From Opitutaceae bacterium (GTDB lineage: Bacteria; Verrucomicrobiota; Verrucomicrobiia; Opitutales; Opitutaceae), in assembly GCA_016795565.1 (NCBI GenBank), contig JAEUGW010000013.1:62001-126000 (forward strand): DNA of 64,000 bases, read 5' to 3'. The position numbers were made by a program, and so were the translations under genes. Under the pieces are notes generated by a model. The model ran no database searches, was not told the DNA's origin, and worked only from the letters and a program-made list of their open reading frames with translations. This document shows, in pieces, positions 51,205 to 59,640 of this stretch (positions are counted from its first letter, which is position 1; each line of letters begins with the position of its first letter).

Positions 51205-53073
51205 TTAGAAGATGCCGGCGGCGTAGGCCCAGAGGAGAACCGCGCCGAGCAGGAACCAGTAGACGTAGGCGTGCAGGCTGCCGGTGTAGAGCGCCCGGGC
51301 GCCGTAGCCGACGAGACCGGCGAAGCCGGCCAGGCCGCGGATGATGGCACCGGCGAGCACGATCTGCTCGAGGAAGTTCAGCACCATCGCGAAGCGCTGT
51401 TGCACCTTCGCGACGTAGTAGTTGTAAACCCGGTCGAAGGACTCCTTGAGCCCGGTGAGGACGCTGAAGCCGAAGCGGAATTTCTCCTCGAGCGTGTCGG
51501 TCGCGGCGGACTTGTAGAAGAGCAGCGCCGCGCCGCCGCCAACCGTCATGACGGCGAGCGAAACGAGCAGGATGGTCGTGTGCGCCGAGCCGTGGGCCTC
51601 GGGAATGAGAAGCGCAACCGTGCCGGCCAGCTTCGGGTAAATGCCCGAATGGAAGAACCAGGTGCCACCGAAAATCGAAAGCGCCGCGAGGATGACCAGC
51701 GGCAGCGTCATCACGAGGCCGCTCTCATGCGCGTGCTTGGCGGCATCGGAGCGGGCTTCGCCGAGGAAGGTGATCTTCCAGAGACGAACCATGTAGAACG
51801 AGGTCAGCACGGCGGTGAAGGCGAGGATGGCGAAGACCGCGGTGTTCTTCGTCATCGCGAGGTAGAGAATGGCATCCTTCGAGAAGAACCCGGCAAAGGC
51901 GGGCATGCCGATGATCGCCAGCACGCCGATCGTGAAGGTGGTGAAGGTGACCGGCATCTTTTTCATCAAGCCGCCCATCTTGAAGATGTCCTGCTCGTGG
52001 TGGCAGCCGTGGATGACGGAGCCGGAGCCGAGGAACATGAGGGCCTTGAAGAAGGCGTGGGTCGTCAGGTGGAACATCGCGGCACCGACGCCGGCGGCGA
52101 GGAGCATCTGGTGTCCGCCGTGCTCCACAGCGATGGAGCCCAGCCCGAACGCCGCGACCATGTAGCCGAGCTGCGAGAGCGTCGAGTAAGCCAGCACCTT
52201 CTTGATGTCGCGCTGGACGATGGCGCAAAGCGCGGCGTAAAGCGCGGTGATCGTGCCGATCCACATGATGACCTCCAGCGCCTGCGGCACCATGAGGACG
52301 TTGATGCGGCAAAGCATGAAGATGCCGGCGGCGACCATGGTGGCGGCGTGGATGAGCGCGGAGACCGGCGTCGGGCCCTCCATCGCGTCCGGCAGCCACA
52401 CCTGCAGCGGCATCTGGGCCGACTTGCCCATCGCGCCGCAGAACAGCAGGAGCGGGATGGCGGTGCTGAAGACGTGATCCTGGCCGAGCTCGGTGAAGTT
52501 CACCGTGCCGTTCGCCCAGTAGCACATGATGATGCCGAGCAGGAAGCCGAAGTCGCCGACGCGATTGACGATGAAGGCCTTCTTCGAGGCGTCGGCCGCG
52601 GACTGCTTCTCGTGGTAATGGTTGATCAGCAGCCAGGAGCTGAAGCCGACCAGCTCCCAGAAGATGAAAATCATGAACAGGTTGTCGGCGAGGACGATGC
52701 CGATCATCGAGAACATGAAGATGGACAGGCCGCCGAAGAACCGGGCGCGCGCCTTGTCGTCGTGCATGTAACCCAGCGAAAACAGGTGGATCAGGAAGCC
52801 GACGAAACCGACGATGAAGAGCATCAGCGCCGCGAGGTCGTCATACTTGACGCCCAGCGACACGCTGAAGGCGCCGAAGCGCAGCCACTCGACGGAGGAC
52901 TCGAAGCGCTCGCCGCCCAGCAGGAGGTGGATGGACAACGCCGCGATGGCGCCGGCGACGCCCGTGGAGAGCCACGAGGCGACCGCGCCCCGCTGGCGCA
53001 GGAACAGGGCGATCACCACCGCGGAAGCCAGCGGCAGGAGGAGGGCAAGGATGGCGTGATTGAGCGCGGTCAT
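51205..53073 (-). CDS. nuoL: NADH-quinone oxidoreductase subunit L
   Basis: 622 residues from the ATG at 53073, the largest antiporter-like subunit with the lateral helix that runs along the membrane arm. Motifs IFWELVGFSSWLLINHYHEK, WLPDAMEGPTPVSALIHAATMVAAG and DIKKVLAYSTLSQLGYM are diagnostic. The 145-bp gap upstream to nuoK holds an 82-bp palindromic repeat. Confidence 0.96.
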   Translation of the reverse strand: MTALNHAILALLLPLASAVVIALFLRQRGAVASWLSTGVAGAIAALSIHLLLGGERFESSVEWLRFGAFSVSLGVKYDDLAALMLFIVGFVGFLIHLFSLGYMHDDKARARFFGGLSIFMFSMIGIVLADNLFMIFIFWELVGFSSWLLINHYHEKQSAADASKKAFIVNRVGDFGFLLGIIMCYWANGTVNFTELGQDHVFSTAIPLLLFCGAMGKSAQMPLQVWLPDAMEGPTPVSALIHAATMVAAGIFMLCRINVLMVPQALEVIMWIGTITALYAALCAIVQRDIKKVLAYSTLSQLGYMVAAFGLGSIAVEHGGHQMLLAAGVGAAMFHLTTHAFFKALMFLGSGSVIHGCHHEQDIFKMGGLMKKMPVTFTTFTIGVLAIIGMPAFAGFFSKDAILYLAMTKNTAVFAILAFTAVLTSFYMVRLWKITFLGEARSDAAKHAHESGLVMTLPLVILAALSIFGGTWFFHSGIYPKLAGTVALLIPEAHGSAHTTILLVSLAVMTVGGGAALLFYKSAATDTLEEKFRFGFSVLTGLKESFDRVYNYYVAKVQQRFAMVLNFLEQIVLAGAIIRGLAGFAGLVGYGARALYTGSLHAYVYWFLLGAVLLWAYAAGIF

Positions 53074-53088
53074 CGGATTATCGCCTCC

Positions 53089-53170
53089 GTCATTCTGAGC
53101 GTAGCGAAGAATCCACAACGATTCACGCCAGCGAACATCCTGCTGGATCCTTCGCTGCGCTCAGGATGAC
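53089..53170. repeat. 82-bp palindromic repeat, copy 1
   Basis: Begins GTCATTCTGAGCGTAGCGAA and ends TTCGCTGCGCTCAGGATGAC, forming a long imperfect stem with a variable centre. Lies between nuoK and nuoL. Same length and same ends as the copies at 54106 and 54805. Confidence 0.85.
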
Positions 53171-53218
53171 AGCTATCGGGTGATGGTTTGGTGTTCGGTA
53201 ACATCCGTGGGATTCGCG

Positions 53219-53548
53219 TTAATGCTTAAGCTGGTTCAGCTCCTCAACCTGGATGGTGTGGCGCTTCCGGAACAGCGCGACAATGATGGCGAGGCCGACG
53301 GCGACCTCGGCCGCCGCGATGGTGAGGATGAAGAAGACGAAGACGTTGCCGTCGAGGGTGCCGTTGAACTTCGAGAACGCGACGAGCGCCAGGGTCGAGG
53401 CCAGCAGCATGAGCTCGAGGCACATGTAGATCACCAGCGTGTTCTTGCGCAGCAGCACGCCGAAGAAGCCGATGGCGAACAGCAGCGCGCTGACAAACAG
53501 GTAGGACGGCAGGCCGTAGGCGGGGGCGGCGGCGAGCAACGGGATCAT
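53219..53548 (-). CDS. nuoK: NADH-quinone oxidoreductase subunit K
   Basis: 109 residues with three transmembrane helices and the conserved membrane glutamates in [17 protein letters not shown] and [21 protein letters not shown]. Carries protons within the complex I membrane arm. The ATG overlaps the nuoJ stop by four bases. Confidence 0.95.
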   Translation of the reverse strand: MIPLLAAAPAYGLPSYLFVSALLFAIGFFGVLLRKNTLVIYMCLELMLLASTLALVAFSKFNGTLDGNVFVFFILTIAAAEVAVGLAIIVALFRKRHTIQVEELNQLKH

Positions 53549-54048
53549 TTGGTCTCCTCCGGCGTGTATTTCTTGCTGAGCACGATGACGCCGAGCATGG
53601 CGATCAGGAGCATGAAGCCGACGACTTGCACGGGCAGCAGGTAGGTGGTGAAGAGCTGCTCGGCGTAGTTTTTCATCGTCGGCACCGCGACCGCCTTGGG
53701 CGGCAAGGGCAGCACGGCGCGCTCGCTGAGCGAGAGGATGCCGAGTGCCAGCAGCGCGGCGCCAAGCACGGATGCCGCGATGGTCATGGGCTTGAAGGCC
53801 GGGAAGCGGCCCGGGGTGGTGTCGAGCAGCATGATGATGAAGAGAAACAGCGCGACGACCGCGCCCGCATAGACCAGAATGAGCACGAAGGCCAGCAGCG
53901 GGGCGTCGAGCAGCACGAACAGGCCGGCCAGGCCGACGAGCGAGAGCAGCAGGAACATGGCGGCGTTCACCGCATTCTTGTTCAGCACGACGAGCAGCGC
54001 CGTGGCGACGGTGAGGACCGAGAGGATGATGAAGAGGGTGTCGCTCAT
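53545..54048 (-). CDS. nuoJ: NADH-quinone oxidoreductase subunit J
   Basis: 167 residues, five transmembrane helices; the helix 3 region [20 protein letters not shown] is the family hallmark. The 5' flank (54049-54087) is filled by a heptamer GTAGCGR array, so the usual ribosome-binding region is made of repeat sequence. Confidence 0.93.
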   Translation of the reverse strand: MSDTLFIILSVLTVATALLVVLNKNAVNAAMFLLLSLVGLAGLFVLLDAPLLAFVLILVYAGAVVALFLFIIMLLDTTPGRFPAFKPMTIAASVLGAALLALGILSLSERAVLPLPPKAVAVPTMKNYAEQLFTTYLLPVQVVGFMLLIAMLGVIVLSKKYTPEETK

Positions 54049-54054
54049 CGGGCA

Positions 54055-54087
54055 GTAGCGGGTAGCGAGTAGCGGGTAGTGAGCAGG
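54055..54087. repeat. GTAGCGR heptamer array
   Basis: Four consecutive 7-bp units (GTAGCGG, GTAGCGA, GTAGCGG, GTAGTGA) plus a partial unit, directly upstream of nuoJ. The same heptamer forms the arms of the palindrome at 60441-60526. Confidence 0.8.
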
Positions 54088-54105
54088 CCAAGGCCACCCA
54101 TGCCT

Positions 54106-54187
54106 GTCATCCTGAGCGCAGCGAAGGATCCAGAGTGATGTGCGCTGAGGGTTCTCATGATGGATTCTTCACTTCGTTCAGAATGAC
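54106..54187. repeat. 82-bp palindromic repeat, copy 2 (inverted orientation)
   Basis: Begins GTCATCCTGAGCGCAGCGAA and ends TTCACTTCGTTCAGAATGAC. Its reverse complement matches copy 3 exactly over the first 26 bases or so, so it is inserted the other way round. Lies in the 159-bp gap between nuoI and nuoJ. Confidence 0.85.
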
Positions 54188-54207
54188 GGTTTCTTGTGTG
54201 TGATTGC

Positions 54208-54744
54208 TCAGTGTGTGTTGCCGTGCTCGGCGGCGGCCTTCTTCTTGTCCCACTTGAAATGCTGGTCCGGCAGCGTGCCGCCGAGTTCGTAGAGTTTCGC
54301 CTTGTCGTTGACCAGCTCGGCGCGCGTGTAGCCGGACAGGGTATACTGGTTCTGCAGGAAGATGGCCTCCTCGGGGCAGACCTCCTGGCACAGGCCGCAG
54401 TAGATGCAGCGCAGCATGTCGATGTCGAAGGCCTGCGGACCCTTCTCGACGTGGGTGCGGTCCGGCTGGTCCTCCACGCTGCCGGGCGTGATGCGGATGG
54501 CCTTGGGCGGGCAGACGAACTCGCAGAGCTGGCAGGAGACGCATTTCTCGCGGCCGTGCGGGTCCTTCACCAGCGTCGGGACGCCGCGGTAGCCGGTCGG
54601 GATAGCCGGGCGCTGCTCGGGATACTCCATCGTCACGTTCGGCGCGAAGAGGCGCCGCAGCGTGACCCGCATGCCCGCCAGGATCTGCGGGAGGTAGATC
54701 CGCTCCGAGAGCGTGAGAGGTTTGCGTTCGACGACGTAGGGCAT
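54208..54744 (-). CDS. nuoI: NADH-quinone oxidoreductase subunit I (8Fe ferredoxin)
   Basis: 178 residues with two 4Fe-4S binding motifs, CVSCQLCEFVCPPKAI near 67 and CIYCGLCQEVCPEEAIFL near 113, holding clusters N6a and N6b. The amphipathic start PYVVERKPLTLSERIYLPQI sits on the membrane. Flanked on both sides by repeat-filled gaps. Confidence 0.96.
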   Translation of the reverse strand: MPYVVERKPLTLSERIYLPQILAGMRVTLRRLFAPNVTMEYPEQRPAIPTGYRGVPTLVKDPHGREKCVSCQLCEFVCPPKAIRITPGSVEDQPDRTHVEKGPQAFDIDMLRCIYCGLCQEVCPEEAIFLQNQYTLSGYTRAELVNDKAKLYELGGTLPDQHFKWDKKKAAAEHGNTH

Positions 54745-54762
54745 GGACGAGATCAGTTTTTA

Positions 54763-54790
54763 ACCGCGGATTGCACGGATGGACACGGAT
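54763..54790. repeat. 28-bp inverted repeat, left arm
   Basis: Contains ACCGCGGATTGCACGGAT. Pairs with the right arm at 54909-54936 (22 of 28 positions match). Between the two lies the 82-bp repeat copy 3. Confidence 0.75.
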
Positions 54791-54804
54791 TAATGCCCCG
54801 GTTT

Positions 54805-54886
54805 GTCATTCTGAACGAAGTGAAGAATCCAGCTTGATCCACACCAGCGCACGTCCTGCTGGATCCTTCGCTACGCTCAGGATGAC
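54805..54886. repeat. 82-bp palindromic repeat, copy 3
   Basis: Begins GTCATTCTGAACGAAGTGAA and ends TTCGCTACGCTCAGGATGAC. Same orientation as copy 1. It is nested between the two arms of the 28-bp inverted repeat in the nuoH-nuoI gap. Confidence 0.85.
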
Positions 54887-54908
54887 AGGCCTCGTGGTTT
54901 GGTTTTCT

Positions 54909-54936
54909 ATCCGTGATCATCAGTGTAATCCGTGGT
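54909..54936. repeat. 28-bp inverted repeat, right arm
   Basis: Reads ATCCGTGATCATCAGTGTAA and on to TCCGTGGT; the last base is part of the nuoH stop codon (54936-54938). Complement of the left arm at 54763. Confidence 0.75.
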
Positions 54937-56078
54937 CAATTCCGGGTTTGAATCCATGCGATGAGGAGCGCGTAGAACAGGAGGTTCGCGATGGCGAGGG
55001 GCAGGAGCTTCTGCCAGCCGAGCTTCATCACTTGGTCGTAGCGGAAGCGCGGGACGGTCCAGCGCACCCACATGAACAGGAAGATGAAGAACAGGGCCTT
55101 GCCCAGGAAGATGCCGATGGAGAGCAGGCCGAGCAGGATCGGCTGGGTCGTCAGGTGCAGCCACACGGCGACGTCGGCCAGCGGGACCCACGGCAGCGGG
55201 TTCCAGCCGCCGAGGAAGAGCAGCACGAACACGCCCGAGCCGATCAGCATGTGCGAATACTCGGCGACGAAGAACAGGCCCCACTTCATCGCGCCGTATT
55301 CGGTGTGGAAACCGCCGACGAGATCGGCCTCGCCCTCGGCCATGTCGAACGGCAGGCGGTTGGTCTCGGCGAAGAGCGCCACGAGGAAAACGATCGCCGA
55401 CAGCGGCATCCAGAGGCCGAACCACGCGCCATTCTGGGCGGAGACGACGTCAAAGAGGCTCAGCGTGCCGTTGCCGCCCGGGACGTTGACCCAGAGGAAC
55501 ACCGGCAGCACGGAGAGCGTCATCGAGAGCTCGTAGGAGATGAGCTGCGCCGAGGCGCGGATGCCGCCGAGGAAGGGATACTTCGAGTTCGACGCCCAGC
55601 CGGCGAGGATCAGTGCATAAACGCCGAGCGAGGACACGGCGAACACCGCGAGGATGCCGACGTCGAGGTTGGCCAGCACGAGCGGGACCATCTTGCCCGC
55701 CTCGTTGAGGTAGGCGCCGAACGGCACCACGGTCACGGTCGTGAGCGCGGGGATCATGCCGACGACCGGGGCGAGGTAGAAATAGAACTTGTTCACGTGG
55801 CCCGGGACCGGGTCCTCCTTGAAGAACATCTTGCCGCCGTCGGCCATCAGGTGGAACACGCCGAGCCGCTGCAGGAGGCCGATGCCCGGCACCCAGGCGA
55901 CCCAGAACGGCAGCGCGCGGTTCGGACCGGGGCGGCCTTGCATCCAGGCGGAGACCTTGCGCTCGATCAGCGAGCACGCGCCGCCGAACGGGAACATGAC
56001 GCCGATGACCGCGAGGCCCTTGATGACGGCCTGCAGGAGCGGGTGGAGTCCGGACCAGAGTTCGATCACGGCGGTCAT
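54936..56078 (-). CDS. nuoH: NADH-quinone oxidoreductase subunit H
   Basis: 380 residues, eight or more transmembrane helices, links the quinone site to the membrane arm. Motifs ERKVSAWMQGRPGPNRA, LFAETNRLPFDMAEGEADLVGGF and RYDQVMKLGWQKLLP are clear. The ATG overlaps the nuoG stop by four bases. Confidence 0.96.
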   Translation of the reverse strand: MTAVIELWSGLHPLLQAVIKGLAVIGVMFPFGGACSLIERKVSAWMQGRPGPNRALPFWVAWVPGIGLLQRLGVFHLMADGGKMFFKEDPVPGHVNKFYFYLAPVVGMIPALTTVTVVPFGAYLNEAGKMVPLVLANLDVGILAVFAVSSLGVYALILAGWASNSKYPFLGGIRASAQLISYELSMTLSVLPVFLWVNVPGGNGTLSLFDVVSAQNGAWFGLWMPLSAIVFLVALFAETNRLPFDMAEGEADLVGGFHTEYGAMKWGLFFVAEYSHMLIGSGVFVLLFLGGWNPLPWVPLADVAVWLHLTTQPILLGLLSIGIFLGKALFFIFLFMWVRWTVPRFRYDQVMKLGWQKLLPLAIANLLFYALLIAWIQTRN

Positions 56079-57844
56079 GCGGTGGCGGCCGCGGACGCGG
56101 CCGGTTTGAAGTGGAGTGTCTCGCCCTCGCAGAAGGGCAGCGCGGCCCACGGTGTGGCGTCGAGCAGCAGGCCGGTGGCGGGAACGTTGGCGTAGGTGGC
56201 CAGCGCGAGCGGCTTCACCTCGGCGGCGATGGCGGACCAAAGCGTGCCGAGATCGGAGGCCACGGTGGAACGCGTGGCGGCGCCGGCGAGGCTGGCCAGC
56301 GTGACGAGGTCGTCGGCCACGCCAGCAGGGCCCGGGACGGCCTTGGCGAACTTCTGCAGGCGGAACTGCTGGTTCACGAAGGTGCCGGACTTCTCGAAGA
56401 CCGTGAGCGTCGGGATGACGACCTTGGCCGCGTTGCTCGTGGCGTTTTGGTGCGTGCCGAGATAAACGACCGCGACCTTCGCGAGTTGTGCGGCGGTCAG
56501 GCCGGCCGCAGTGAGGTCCTCGCCGATCGAGAGCACGGTCTTCACCTTGCCGGCATCGATGTCGGCCGCGAGCGTGGTGAGCTGCTGCGACGGCAGTGAG
56601 GAGATGAGGCCGGTGACGAGCGCACCACGCACGTTCGGGTTGCGGTCGGCGGAGATGAGGAGCTTGTCGCCCTGCCCCACCCGGCTGACCAGCGAAACGG
56701 AAGCCTTGAGCGCGTCGGCGAGCTTCTTCGTCAGGAACTGTTCCTCGACCGAGCTGCGGCCCGAGCCGACGATGGCGACGGAGCCCTGGTAGGGCGCACC
56801 GGCCCGGTGCGCCGCGGGCGTGGCGTCATCATCGTGGCGGACCGGGCCGGTCCGCCCTACCAACAAATCGGCGGCCGCCTTGAGCGCCATCTCGGTCGCG
56901 GTGGCCGCGCCGTTGATGGACGGCGCGAGCAGGCGGTTGTCGGCCTTCACCTGCTTGTAGAGCAGGCGGCCGGAGTCGGCCATCCAGGTGTCGTTCACGG
57001 CATCGTTCTGGCGCGGCGTGATGCGGTAGATGACGCCCTCGCGGCTCGAGACCGTGGTGTTGGCACCGACGGAGGATTCGGTGTCGATGCTGGGCGTCTC
57101 CTTCAGGAACCAGACGCGCATCTTGAAGCGGAAGTCGGTGCTGGTGAGCGCGCCGACCGGGCAGATGTCCACCGTGTTGAGCGAGTAATTGTTCGCAAGC
57201 TGCTTGCCGGGGTAGCAAGTCAGCGTGCTGTAGCTGCCGCGATCCACGAAGCCGAGCACGTCGTCCTTTGCGACCTCCTTGCAGAAACGGATGCAGCGGG
57301 AGCAGAGGATGCAGCGCTCGTCATCGAGGGTGACGCGCGGCCCGAGCTCGGTGCGCTTGGGTTTCACGTTCTTCTGCTCGACGAAGCGCGAGTAGCCGCG
57401 GCCGTAGGCGGTGGAGAATTCCTGGAGCTTGCACTCGCCGGCCTGGTCGCAGATCGGGCAGTCCAGCGGGTGGTTGATGAGGAGGAACTCGGTGACACCC
57501 TCGCGGGCCTCGCGGGCCATCGGCGAACTCGTCTTCACGTGCAGGCCGGGCGAGGCGTTGGTGGCGCAGCCGATCTGCGGGCGCGGGATCCAGTTGATCT
57601 TCTGCTTGCCGGTGGCCGCGTCCATGATCGGCGCCTTCGTGGCGGGATCGACGGCCGGCATGCCCATTTCGATGAGACACATGCGGCAGTTGCCGGCGAT
57701 GGTCAGCTTCGGGTGGTAGCAATAGTGCGGGATCTCGATCCCGAGTTGCCGCGCGGCCTCGATCACGTTCGTGCCCTTGGGCACGGCGATGTCCTTGCCG
57801 TCGATGTTGACGGTCACGAGGTCGGGTTTGGGAGCGGAAATCAT
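56075..57844 (-). CDS. nuoG: NADH-quinone oxidoreductase subunit G
   Basis: 589 residues from the ATG at 57844 (a TTG nine bases upstream lies in repeat DNA). N-terminal 2Fe-2S domain (YCYHPKLTIAGNCRMCLIEM, about 40-60), the His-Cys3 4Fe-4S region CPICDQAGECKLQEF and the 4Fe-4S motif CILCSRCIRFCKEVAKDD with the fourth Cys in DICPVGALT. The molybdopterin-oxidoreductase-like C-terminus is short compared with enterobacterial NuoG (about 900). A heptamer repeat array lies directly upstream of the ATG. Confidence 0.94.
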   Translation of the reverse strand: MISAPKPDLVTVNIDGKDIAVPKGTNVIEAARQLGIEIPHYCYHPKLTIAGNCRMCLIEMGMPAVDPATKAPIMDAATGKQKINWIPRPQIGCATNASPGLHVKTSSPMAREAREGVTEFLLINHPLDCPICDQAGECKLQEFSTAYGRGYSRFVEQKNVKPKRTELGPRVTLDDERCILCSRCIRFCKEVAKDDVLGFVDRGSYSTLTCYPGKQLANNYSLNTVDICPVGALTSTDFRFKMRVWFLKETPSIDTESSVGANTTVSSREGVIYRITPRQNDAVNDTWMADSGRLLYKQVKADNRLLAPSINGAATATEMALKAAADLLVGRTGPVRHDDDATPAAHRAGAPYQGSVAIVGSGRSSVEEQFLTKKLADALKASVSLVSRVGQGDKLLISADRNPNVRGALVTGLISSLPSQQLTTLAADIDAGKVKTVLSIGEDLTAAGLTAAQLAKVAVVYLGTHQNATSNAAKVVIPTLTVFEKSGTFVNQQFRLQKFAKAVPGPAGVADDLVTLASLAGAATRSTVASDLGTLWSAIAAEVKPLALATYANVPATGLLLDATPWAALPFCEGETLHFKPAASAAATA

Positions 57845-57845
57845 A

Positions 57846-57880
57846 GAATCCAAGGAATTCAGAATCCAGAATTCAGAATG
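57846..57880. repeat. GAATCCA/GAATTCA heptamer array, left flank of S23-like cassette
   Basis: Units GAATCCA (57846), GAATTCA (57855), GAATCCA (57862), GAATTCA (57869) and a partial GAATG, with AG inserted after the first. Inverted relative to the array at 58221-58248. It holds the last codons and stop of the S23-like gene and directly abuts the nuoG start. Confidence 0.82.
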
Positions 57881-58254
57881 GTGCGATAGTAAGCCTCGAG
57901 TAGGCGGCTGACTTCCTCGAGTTTCTCCTGGGCTTCGCGAACATCGGCGTAGCCGAGATCGCGAGCCAGAATCAGAAAATAGCGGCTTTCCTCAAGCGAC
58001 CCCTGGGCGATGTTGAAGAAACGCAGCTTGTCGCGCGCGCCGCGCTTCTTGAAGCCTTCCGCCACATTGGCCGGAACGGACATGGCCGCGCGGCGCAGCT
58101 GGGACGTCAGCGCGTAATTCTCCTTTGCCGGAAAGCCTTCGCTCATATGATAGACTTCCAAAACCCAAGCGTGCGCTTTCTGCCACACGATCAGATCCTC
58201 GAACGACTTGGCAGCCGTCCTTCTGGATTCTGGATTCTGGATTCTGGATTCCAT
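57859..58254 (-). CDS. Four-helix-bundle protein, S23/TIGR02436-like
   Basis: 131 residues from the ATG at 58254. The core is a typical four-helix bundle of the 23S-rRNA-intervening-sequence protein family: SFEDLIVWQKAHAWVLEVYHM, LTSQLRRAAMSVPANVAEGF, GSLEESRYFLILARDLGY and EEVSRLLEAYYRTI. Related proteins are the Avd accessory factors of diversity-generating retroelements, but no reverse transcriptase is here. The first ten or so codons (MESRIQNPES) and the last (ILNSGF) are encoded by the flanking heptamer arrays, so gene and repeats look like one unit. It interrupts the nuo operon between nuoF (8 bp) and nuoG. Confidence 0.88.
   Translation of the reverse strand: MESRIQNPESRRTAAKSFEDLIVWQKAHAWVLEVYHMSEGFPAKENYALTSQLRRAAMSVPANVAEGFKKRGARDKLRFFNIAQGSLEESRYFLILARDLGYADVREAQEKLEEVSRLLEAYYRTILNSGF
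58221..58253. repeat. TTCTGGA heptamer array, right flank of S23-like cassette
   Basis: Four perfect TTCTGGA units (58221-58248) then TTCCA. Complementary to the GAATCCA units of the left flank, so the gene is bounded by inverted heptamer arrays about 340 bp apart. Confidence 0.82.
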
Positions 58255-58262
58255 GCTGGGAT

Positions 58263-59624
58263 TCAAATCAGCGGGAGGGCGTCGGCCGGTTTGGCGGCCT
58301 TCTTGTCCTGGTGGTAGTTTTTGAACTCGTCGCCGAACTTCGCGATGAAGCTCTGGGTCGGCCACGAGCAGGCCTCGCCGAAGGCGCAGATGGTGCGGCC
58401 GGGGATCTGGTCGGCCACGCCCTTGAGCAGGGCGGCGTCGGCCTCGCGGGCCTCGCCGTGGACCATGCGGGTGGTGATCTTCTTCATCCACAGCGAGCCC
58501 TCGCGGCAGGGCGTGCACTGGCCGCAGCTCTCGTGCGAGTAGAACGCGTTGATGTTGGCCAGGGCCTCGACCATGTTGACCGAGTCGTCCATCACGATGA
58601 CGCCGCCGGAGCCGCCCATCGTGCCGATCATGGCGAGTGAATCGAAGTCCATGGGGACATCCTCGACGCCCCAGTCGTAGTCCACCATGTCGGCCCCGAC
58701 CTTGCGCTTGCCCATGAAGCGCTCGCCGAAGCGGAGGATCTTCGCGGACGAGCCGCCGGGGATGACGGCCTTGAAGGTGCGGCCGGGCAGCGGGCCGCCG
58801 CAGACCTCGTTGAGCAGCTGGCCCATCGTGATCTTGCCGGCCTCGAACTCGTAATAGCCCGGCCGTTGCACGTGGCCGGAGACGCAGAAGATGCGCGTGC
58901 CAGTGTTGTTCGGTGTGCCGATCTTCGTGTAGGCCTCGCCGCCCATGTCCACGATGTGCTTCACGTGGCAGAGCGTCTCGACGTTGTTGACGATCGTCGG
59001 GCACTGGTAGAGGCCGAGAACGGCGGGGAAATACGGCGGCTTGATACGCGGGTTGGCGCGCTTGCCCTCGAGCGACTCGATCAGGCCGGTCTCCTCGCCG
59101 CAGATGTAGGCACCGGCGCCGCGGTGGACGTAGATCTCGCAGCTGTAGGCCGACCCGAGGATGTTCTTGCCGACGAGGTTTGCCGCGCGCGCCTCGGCGA
59201 TGGCCTTCTCCAGGATGCGGGCGCCGTGCGGCATCTCGCCGCGGATGTAGATGTAGGCCTGTTTCACGTTGTTCGCGAAACAGGAGATGATCGTGCCCTC
59301 GATCAGCTGGTGCGGGTCCTGGTGGATGATGTAGCGGTCCTTGAAGGTGCCGGGCTCGGACTCGTCGGCGTTGACGATGAGGTAGATCGGCTTGCCGCTC
59401 TTGCGGTCCACCAGCGACCACTTCACGCCGCAGGGGAAACCGGCGCCGCCGCGGCCGCGCAGGCCGGACTTCTTGACCTCGTCCATCAGCTCGGCCGGCG
59501 GGCGGGTGAACGCCTTCTTCATGACCTCGTAGCCGCCGTGCTTGAGGTAGCAGGCGAGGTCATTGGTGTAGCCGGGCTCGTCGATGTGAGCGAAGATCAG
59601 GCGGCGTTGTGACGGAGCGGACAT
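58263..59624 (-). CDS. nuoF: NADH-quinone oxidoreductase subunit F (NADH-binding)
   Basis: 453 residues. NADH/FMN site GLRGRGGAGFPCGVKW near 55, FMN-binding YICGEETGLIESLEGKR near 173 and the 4Fe-4S motif CGQCTPCREG near 365. It takes electrons from NADH to FMN. Separated from the 102-residue membrane protein gene by 16 bp and from the S23-like gene by 8 bp. Confidence 0.96.
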   Translation of the reverse strand: MSAPSQRRLIFAHIDEPGYTNDLACYLKHGGYEVMKKAFTRPPAELMDEVKKSGLRGRGGAGFPCGVKWSLVDRKSGKPIYLIVNADESEPGTFKDRYIIHQDPHQLIEGTIISCFANNVKQAYIYIRGEMPHGARILEKAIAEARAANLVGKNILGSAYSCEIYVHRGAGAYICGEETGLIESLEGKRANPRIKPPYFPAVLGLYQCPTIVNNVETLCHVKHIVDMGGEAYTKIGTPNNTGTRIFCVSGHVQRPGYYEFEAGKITMGQLLNEVCGGPLPGRTFKAVIPGGSSAKILRFGERFMGKRKVGADMVDYDWGVEDVPMDFDSLAMIGTMGGSGGVIVMDDSVNMVEALANINAFYSHESCGQCTPCREGSLWMKKITTRMVHGEAREADAALLKGVADQIPGRTICAFGEACSWPTQSFIAKFGDEFKNYHQDKKAAKPADALPLI

Positions 59625-59640
59625 GGGCGAAAGGGTGCGG

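Noticed and set aside
49366..53169. A 1267-codon + strand open frame across nuoL-nuoN
   Set aside because: Antisense to three clear complex I genes; charged low-complexity translation typical of a shadow frame.
57846..58253. Heptamer arrays as a CRISPR
   Set aside because: Units are 7 bp, contiguous, with no spacers and no cas genes.
57859..58254. Diversity-generating retroelement accessory (Avd) role for the four-helix-bundle gene
   Set aside because: No reverse transcriptase, template or variable repeat is present nearby.
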